Below, piece by piece: positions 6,464 to 10,375 of a stretch of DNA of 10,375 nucleotides. The DNA lies in the NCBI GenBank assembly GCA_964355545.1, contig CAYHEK010000054.1, positions 1 through 10,375 of the forward strand, given 5' to 3'. This stretch comes from JAPLGE01 sp964355545. GTDB taxonomy: Bacteria > Bipolaricaulota > Bipolaricaulia > UBA7950 > UBA9294. The position numbers and the translations under genes are program-made. Positions within the stretch are counted from its first letter, which is position 1; every line of letters begins with the position of its first letter. The notes under the pieces are model-generated. The model worked only from the letters and a program-made list of their open reading frames with translations, had not been told where the DNA came from and ran no database searches.

Positions 6464-6492
6464 AGTCTACCGCGGCCACGGGGGTGCCGCAA
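6464..6492 (-). promoter_or_regulatory. Predicted sigma70-type promoter of the nikR operon
   Basis: On the minus strand TTGCGG (6492-6487) and TAGACT (6469-6464) are 17 bp apart. The -35 matches 3 of 6 and the -10 4 of 6. Transcription would start around 6455-6458, on the distal GTAACAC repeat. A repressor bound to the repeats would block initiation or escape. The leader would be about 25 nt. Confidence 0.45.
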
Positions 6493-6652
6493 CTCCGTGG
6501 GACCCCGGTCGGCCGCTCGACCCTGCGGGCTCCCCTCCTCCTTCCGCAGAATCCGGTCACTCCTTCACAATCTCGAAGAGCGAGAGGCGGCTCCCCCGCA
6601 CCCCTCTCCCCCAGAGCCCACTTGGTGGAGGCCGTTCCCTCCTTGATGGCCG

Positions 6653-6681
6653 TTGCCCCGCGACGAGCCGGCCTCTACGGT
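6653..6681 (+). promoter_or_regulatory. Weak candidate promoter of the MFS gene
   Basis: TTGCCC (6653-6658) and TACGGT (6676-6681) have 17-bp spacing. Consensus matches are 4 of 6 and 3 of 6. The start would be near 6688, leaving a very short leader. It is the best candidate in the 276-bp divergent nikR-MFS gap. Apart from the nikR control elements and the MFS start signals, I see no further structure in that gap between about 6493 and 6652. Confidence 0.3.
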
Positions 6682-6682
6682 T

Positions 6683-6700
6683 TCCCTTTTTAAGGGAGGA
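6683..6700 (+). promoter_or_regulatory. MFS gene ribosome binding site within a hairpin
   Basis: TCCCTT (6683-6688) and AAGGGA (6692-6697) form a perfect 6-bp stem with a 3-nt TTT loop. The ribosome site GGAGGA (6695-6700) starts inside the 3' arm, 7 nt before the ATG at 6708. The hairpin could lower translation unless opened. The site also fixes the ATG at 6708 as the start. Confidence 0.45.
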
Positions 6701-6707
6701 AGACGCC

Positions 6708-8051
6708 ATGAAGCGCGACGAGTTCCGGGGGATGGGAACGTTCACCGCGATCTGGGCCGGTCAGATGCTCTCCCTGCTTGGGACCGGGATGGCCCAGTTC
6801 GCCCTCACGATCTGGGCGTGGCAGATCACCGGCCAGGCGACCGCCCTCGCCCTCGTCGGGTTCTGCGCCTTCGGGCCGATCGTGTTCGTGAGCCCGCTCG
6901 CCGGAGCGATCGTCGACCGCTCCAACCGAAAGCTCCTCATGATCCTCTCCGACGCCGCCGCAGGTCTCGGGACCCTGACCGTCCTCGTCCTCTTCCTCCT
7001 CGGCAGGCTCGAGATCTGGCACCTCTACGTCACCTCAACCTTCACCGGGACGTTCGGCGCGTTCCAGTTCCCGGCTTACTCCTCGACGATCAGCGTCCTC
7101 GTCGACAAGTCGCAGTACGCGCGGGCGAGCGGGATGATGTCCCTTGCCGGATCAGCCTCGGGGGTCGTCGCGCCGATCGCCGCGGGAGTTCTCCTCGGCC
7201 CGATCGGGATCGCCGGGATCATGGGGATCGACCTCGCGACCATGCTCGCCGCGATCGCGATCCTCCTCGTCGTCAAGCTCCCCCAGCCCGCCCCGTCGGC
7301 AGCGGGTCAGGCAGGGAGAGGAGGCCTCTTCCGCGAGGCGGGGTACGGGTTTCGCTACATCTTCGCTCGCCGCGGCCTGCTCGCGCTGCTTGTTGTCTTC
7401 TTTTCCTTCAACGTGACGGCGACCTTCGGGTTCACCGTCCTTTCTCCGATGATCCTCGCCCGGACGGGGAACAACGAGATCATCTTGGGAAGCATCCGCT
7501 CGGCCGGGGGGATCGGAGGGGTCGTGGGCGGCGTCCTCTTGAGCCTGTGGGGCGGGCCGAAGCCGCGCGTGCACGGCGTCCTCGTCGGTTGTGCCCTCGG
7601 CGGCCTCATCGGGCAGGTGGCCCTCGGGCTCGGCCGGTCCCTTCCCATCTGGATTGCAACCTCGTTCCTCGGGACGCTCGCCTTCCCGACGGTCAACGCC
7701 TCGAGCCAGACGATCTGGCAGTCGAAGGTCTCCCCCGACCTCCAGGGCCGTGTCTTCTCCGTGCGCCTGATGATCGCCCAGCTCGGCGCGCCGCTCTCCA
7801 TGCTCCTCGCCGGACCTCTCGCCGACCGCGTCTTCGAGCCGGCGCTGCGCGAGGGAGGGGCGCTCACCGGCGTCTTCGGCCCCCTCGTCGGGACCGGCCC
7901 AGGAGCCGGGATGGCCCTCATGCTCGTCCTCGGCGGGTTGCTCGCGATGCTCGCCGCCCTCGCCGGCTACCTCTACCGGCCGCTGCGCACGGTCGAGGCG
8001 ACGATCCCCGACCACGACGCGGCCGTTCAACCGGCCGCCCGCGAGGCGTGA
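6708..8051 (+). CDS. MFS transporter, EntS/MefA-like exporter family (MFS_3)
   Basis: 447 residues with about 12 predicted membrane helices. The N-terminal half opens FTAIWAGQMLSLLGTGMAQFALTIWAWQITG (12-42), the typical first helix of the EntS/macrolide-efflux (MFS_3) subgroup. It carries the cytoplasmic loop motif GAIVDRSNRK (66-75, Asp70) between helices 2 and 3. The central loop QPAPSAAGQAGRGGLF joins the two six-helix halves. The C-terminal half has SSQTIWQSKVSPDLQGRVFSVR, conserved in this subgroup as the WQ-x-x-V-x-P-x-x-x-GR-V motif. Members are proton-driven exporters of siderophores, macrolides or other small molecules; no substrate can be named here. Upstream in-frame sequence from 6195 overlaps nikR antisense and is not part of the protein. 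The gene diverges from nikR and might share control with it, but no nickel link is shown. It converges on the lipoprotein gene with only 22 bp between stops. Confidence 0.88.
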   Translation: MKRDEFRGMGTFTAIWAGQMLSLLGTGMAQFALTIWAWQITGQATALALVGFCAFGPIVFVSPLAGAIVDRSNRKLLMILSDAAAGLGTLTVLVLFLLGRLEIWHLYVTSTFTGTFGAFQFPAYSSTISVLVDKSQYARASGMMSLAGSASGVVAPIAAGVLLGPIGIAGIMGIDLATMLAAIAILLVVKLPQPAPSAAGQAGRGGLFREAGYGFRYIFARRGLLALLVVFFSFNVTATFGFTVLSPMILARTGNNEIILGSIRSAGGIGGVVGGVLLSLWGGPKPRVHGVLVGCALGGLIGQVALGLGRSLPIWIATSFLGTLAFPTVNASSQTIWQSKVSPDLQGRVFSVRLMIAQLGAPLSMLLAGPLADRVFEPALREGGALTGVFGPLVGTGPGAGMALMLVLGGLLAMLAALAGYLYRPLRTVEATIPDHDAAVQPAAREA

Positions 8052-8073
8052 CCCACCCGCAAGCGGTTGACTC

Positions 8074-9351
8074 CTAAGGCAACGGAATCAAGGGCGGGAT
8101 GATAATGTACAGAAGCCATGAACGGTAGCGCTGCGGTTCTGTGTGCCCGGTTCGGTGCGATAGGTCGAGGTCCTCGTTCATCCCAAAGGATGTGTGCGCA
8201 CCAAGGGCTCCAAACCACGCGGCATCCAAGAGCACGCTGGTCACGGGCACGCTGTAGGAACTCGCCAAACTCTTGATCTGATCCCATTTCTCTGCGTCCT
8301 CGATGATCAACTCGGCGGCCCGCAGAATCGAGCTCGTCCATTCGCTCCCCGTGTCTTCAGGGTTGTAGTCCGCGACTCCATCCACGCTGTCCCAGTCTGG
8401 TTTCGCTCCTTCGTCGGCCGCACAGGCGGTTTGGATGACGCGGACGTTGGAAAGGGTGTTGAGGTCATCCATGAAGCTTCCGCTCTCACACGACCCGAGG
8501 AGGAAGTTGAACAGAGTGCTTGAGTGCTCGTTCATCTTGTCGCGGAACTGCTGGGCAGTGAACCACTGGCCGCCCAAGCTGACCCCGTCCACGCCACCGT
8601 GAGCAATGATGTAGATAGTGATGGGATTCAGCTTCTTCTCCACCATGCTGTCAATTTCGTCCAGGACATTCGCCGCCTGGCTCATCACCAGACCTTCAAC
8701 CTCGGAGAAGCCTGTCTTATAGGCGTTGAAGAAGCTAACGCCGTTCAAGTACGTTGCATTGGCGTCGTCGAACAGATTCTCATCGGACATGAGCCCTTGG
8801 ACAACGATGAACCCCTCACGCTGCGTCCGGAAGAGCACCTCGAAATCAAACATCATCTGGGCCCCTGTCACTGGGCCAAGCGATGTATTCCCAGCGACGA
8901 TCCACTGCTCGGCCGGGGTAGGATCGGTGAATTGACTTGGGGTCTCTCCGTTGATCTTCGGCCACCACCGCGCTTCCACAACCTGGTAGCCCCCGGACTT
9001 GCCGACGAGGATGTAGTTGACCGGGTGCTCGTAGTAGGTCCCAGGCGCCAGGTCGAGGAAGAAGAAGAACGACTCCTCTCCGACCGTCACCCTTTTCGGG
9101 AGGACCCTCCCTTGGGGAGTCGCACCCTGCGGTGCATCCTCTTCAATGACGCTCCCGGCTGGGATCGATCCGCCCATCCGCAGACACAGGAACGTTGCGC
9201 CGGGAGGAACGGCGTCTGGCAGCACCTCGTTCTCAACGACATCGATTGCGGCTGACATGTCAACCCCTGGGGGCTGAAAGAGGTCGCATGCAGCGACTCC
9301 GAGGATCACAAAAGCTAACGCGACCAGCCCAAAACTCTTTCGCTTGCACAC
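8074..9351 (-). CDS. Predicted lipoprotein with legumain/caspase-like (clan CD) peptidase signature
   Basis: 425 residues. The GTG at 9351 is chosen because AAGGGAGG lies 8 nt upstream and it yields a proper lipoprotein signal: MCKRK, a hydrophobic core, then VAAC with lipidated Cys22. Asp23 at +2 would favour inner-membrane retention if E. coli sorting rules apply. The N-terminal half (about 30-220) is unrecognised, with a GTYYEHP turn and several Trp. The C-terminal half shows the clan CD pattern: a beta strand ending in His (ITIYIIAHGG, His251) and, 37 residues later, a strand ending in the nucleophile (LFNFLLGSCESGSF, Cys288). The CESGS block resembles legumain (C13), whose His and Cys are about 41 apart. 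A later strand (VRVIQTACAADEGA) and SEWTSSILRA (336-345) also fit the fold. Probably an active cell-surface cysteine peptidase; substrate unknown. No recognised neighbour in an operon; GC is lower than in the rest of the window. Confidence 0.75.
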   Translation of the reverse strand: MCKRKSFGLVALAFVILGVAACDLFQPPGVDMSAAIDVVENEVLPDAVPPGATFLCLRMGGSIPAGSVIEEDAPQGATPQGRVLPKRVTVGEESFFFFLDLAPGTYYEHPVNYILVGKSGGYQVVEARWWPKINGETPSQFTDPTPAEQWIVAGNTSLGPVTGAQMMFDFEVLFRTQREGFIVVQGLMSDENLFDDANATYLNGVSFFNAYKTGFSEVEGLVMSQAANVLDEIDSMVEKKLNPITIYIIAHGGVDGVSLGGQWFTAQQFRDKMNEHSSTLFNFLLGSCESGSFMDDLNTLSNVRVIQTACAADEGAKPDWDSVDGVADYNPEDTGSEWTSSILRAAELIIEDAEKWDQIKSLASSYSVPVTSVLLDAAWFGALGAHTSFGMNEDLDLSHRTGHTEPQRYRSWLLYIIIPPLIPLP

Positions 9352-9367
9352 TCTCCTCACCTCCCTT

Positions 9368-9383
9368 GATAGCACGATAGCAC
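9368..9383. repeat. Perfect 8-bp tandem duplication GATAGCAC x2
   Basis: GATAGCAC occurs twice in direct succession at 9368-9383, immediately upstream of the lipoprotein gene's ribosome site and within its probable promoter. It may be a slippage product or part of a regulatory site. Confidence 0.5.
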
Positions 9384-9403
9384 GAGGCCGCAACCTGTTA
9401 CAA
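9374..9403 (-). promoter_or_regulatory. Candidate promoter of the lipoprotein gene
   Basis: On the minus strand TTGTAA (9403-9398) and TATCGT (9379-9374) are 18 bp apart, each matching 4 of 6 consensus positions. Transcription would start near 9367, just before AAGGGAGG. An alternative pair, TTGCGG (9393-9388) and TATCAA (9371-9366) with 16-bp spacing, would leave almost no leader and is less likely. Confidence 0.3.
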
Positions 9404-9509
9404 TCTGGCTATCTCTGCTCAAGCCGGCGGCCGCCGAGGCCGCGCGGCTAAGAACCAACCACGAGGAACCAACTACCCGCCGTCACACTGAAAGATCCAC
9501 ACTACCTCC

Positions 9510-9539
9510 CTGGGCGGTGACTTCTCCGCCGCCGCCCAG
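9510..9539. repeat. 8-bp inverted repeat spanning the PKD gene promoter spacer
   Basis: CTGGGCGG (9510-9517) and CCGCCCAG (9532-9539) are perfect inverted repeats with a 14-bp centre. They bracket the interval from the -35 to the base before the -10 of the predicted promoter. No gene ends nearby on +, so a terminator role is unlikely. It could be an operator or a cruciform-forming element. Confidence 0.4.
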
Positions 9540-9545
9540 TAGAAT
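9517..9545 (+). promoter_or_regulatory. Predicted sigma70-type promoter of the PKD-domain gene
   Basis: GTGACT (9517-9522) and TAGAAT (9540-9545) are 17 bp apart, matching 4 and 5 of 6 consensus positions. Transcription would start near 9552, with a leader of about 34 nt before the GTG at 9586. A short GCCG-TCAA-CGGC hairpin (9547-9558) lies at the expected start. Between about 9405 and 9509 of the divergent gap I see nothing else definable. Confidence 0.5.
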
Positions 9546-9585
9546 GGCCGTCAACGGCTACGCAGAGACGTGGAGGTGAGAGTCC

Positions 9586-10266
9586 GTGATGAAACGCGTG
9601 GTGATTGTCGTGGTCCTTTCTGTCCTCGCGGCAGCGACTTGTCTCGGGGCGCCGTTTGAGTTCTACCGCGCCGGGTGGAGCGTTGCCCTGTTCCAGAACG
9701 GCACGACGGAGACGTTCGCCGGACTGTCGGTGAAGTTCTCAAGCAGCGTCACTCTCATCCAGGCGCTTGGGATCGGGATCAACTTAACGATGACGTCCGA
9801 CGAGGAAGGCGTTTTGCTGTTCGAGGGGACGATTCCTCCCTTCACAATGTGGGAGATCGATTGGCCGCTCGACGGCCCGGCAGTCACGGATGCCGCGTGG
9901 ATTCGGGCGGACGGAAGCCAAGTCCCGATCAATACGCACGCGCCAGTGGCCCGGATGCAGATCTCCTTGCCGCCGCCGTTGTCGCCCCATTGCCCCAAGG
10001 AGAATCTGATCCCGTTTTTCCCCATCAACGGAACCTTCACCGCGCTCGGATCGTCCGACCCCGACGGGGCCCCGCTCGCACGGTACCAGTGGATGTGGAG
10101 CGACGGAGCCTGTGCCGAAGGCTATGAAGTGGAGCGCCGATTCGACGCCCCCGGTCGCTACGTCGTGTCCCTCACCGTGTGGGACGTACAGGGGTACTCC
10201 GACACCATTTCGAGGACCTTCGTGATCCCGCGACAGCTCTGCTCCCAGTGTTGTGGCAGCGGCTGA
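9586..10266 (+). CDS. Secreted PKD-domain protein of unknown function
   Basis: 226 residues from a GTG at 9586 (GGAGG 9 nt upstream); the adjacent in-frame ATG at 9589 is equally possible and changes only one residue. A Sec signal peptide (MKR, hydrophobic run, cleavage near Gly21-Ala22) directs export; Cys19 is not in a convincing lipobox. Residues about 23-135 are predicted beta-rich and unrecognised. Residues 149-214 form a PKD/Ig-like fold: GTFTALGSSDPDG (149-161), YQWMWSDG (167-174, the W-x-W/F-G-D-G site with Ser for Gly), FDAPGRYVVSLTVWD (186-200). PKD domains mediate protein or glycan contacts on the surface of secreted enzymes and S-layer-like proteins. The C-terminus CSQCCGSG has three closely spaced Cys (219, 222, 223), possibly a disulfide or metal knot. 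No catalytic domain is attached. Its promoter-proximal inverted repeat suggests regulation. Confidence 0.78.
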   Translation: MMKRVVIVVVLSVLAAATCLGAPFEFYRAGWSVALFQNGTTETFAGLSVKFSSSVTLIQALGIGINLTMTSDEEGVLLFEGTIPPFTMWEIDWPLDGPAVTDAAWIRADGSQVPINTHAPVARMQISLPPPLSPHCPKENLIPFFPINGTFTALGSSDPDGAPLARYQWMWSDGACAEGYEVERRFDAPGRYVVSLTVWDVQGYSDTISRTFVIPRQLCSQCCGSG

Positions 10267-10309
10267 TGCGCCGCCGCTCCACGAGCCGTCACCCATTGGG
10301 CAACAGGAA

Positions 10310-10327
10310 GCACCGGGATTGCGGTGC
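10310..10327. repeat. Small hairpin downstream of the PKD gene
   Basis: GCACCG (10310-10315) and CGGTGC (10322-10327) form a 6-bp stem with a 6-nt loop, 43 bp after the PKD gene stop. There is no T-tract, so it is not a clear intrinsic terminator; it may be an RNA 3'-end structure. The remaining sequence 10267-10375 holds no gene I can support. Confidence 0.3.
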
Positions 10328-10375
10328 GCGTCCTCGAACCTAAACCGTCACGGCAAGATCAGACCCCGCGCCCCC

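Noticed and set aside
6432..6560. 43-residue N-terminal extension of NikR
   Set aside because: No resemblance to NikR, and it would include the promoter, repeats and ribosome site; the GTG at 6431 gives the family length.
6493..6652. Riboswitch or metal-sensing leader in the nikR-MFS gap
   Set aside because: No recognisable aptamer motif; both predicted transcripts have short leaders that exclude this segment.
7152..8030. 292-codon open frame on - across the MFS gene
   Set aside because: Low-complexity charged translation, antisense to a clear transporter; no ribosome site or motif.
6653..8077. 474-codon open frame on + overlapping the MFS gene in another frame
   Set aside because: Arg/Pro-rich shadow translation without membrane helices or motifs.
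9352..9393. 14-residue upstream extension of the lipoprotein (start at 9393)
   Set aside because: It would place Arg- and Glu-containing sequence before the signal peptide and overlap the promoter; AAGGGAGG clearly serves the GTG at 9351.
1..10375. CRISPR array, insertion sequence, tRNA or integrase/attachment sites
   Set aside because: No regularly spaced repeats, terminal inverted repeats with a transposase, tRNA-like cloverleaf or recombinase gene could be seen by eye.

Overview
The window is a GC-rich bacterial chromosome segment with about nine real genes, packed tightly and often started by GTG. Typical sampled lines are roughly 62-70% G+C. Nothing here fixes the taxon. The mix of Sec and lipoprotein signals, a PKD-domain secreted protein, a glmS of the RWATFG/NAQPH subtype and a NikR of the R-x-S-x-S type fits an uncultured, probably anaerobic, GC-rich bacterial lineage. 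Bipolaricaulota is only a guess. No rRNA, tRNA, CRISPR array, insertion sequence or phage gene is visible.

Layout. Bases 1-759 carry the 3' part of a papain-type (C1) cysteine peptidase gene on +. A compact sigma70-type promoter follows, then glmS (859-2670, +) and a small DUF1648-type membrane protein gene (2709-3236, +). On the minus strand, read from 6431 down to 3233, lies a tight five-gene operon: nikR, a ZnuA/COG0803-type substrate-binding protein, a stand-alone FmdE-domain protein, a ZnuC-type ATPase and an ABC-3 (ZnuB-type) permease. Its junctions are +26 bp, +8 bp, a 25-bp overlap and +1 bp. Diverging from nikR is an MFS exporter gene (6708-8051, +). This converges on a predicted lipoprotein with a legumain/caspase-like (clan CD) peptidase signature (8074-9351, -), which lies in DNA of visibly lower GC. 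A divergent promoter region separates that gene from a small secreted PKD-domain protein (9586-10266, +).

Most notable is the minus-strand operon. NikR is a nickel sensor with all four nickel ligands present. It sits first in an operon whose transporter belongs to the zinc/manganese class rather than to the usual nickel classes (NikABCDE, NikMNQO). The binding protein lacks most of the usual histidine ligands and carries C-P-A-H instead. Two GTAACAC direct repeats, 20 bp apart, lie between a good sigma70-like promoter and the nikR start, where a repressor would act. The inference is a nickel (or cobalt) uptake system built from a Znu-like transporter and an FmdE partner, autoregulated by NikR. 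The second point of interest is the pair of unrelated cysteine-peptidase folds at the two ends of the window (C1 and clan CD).
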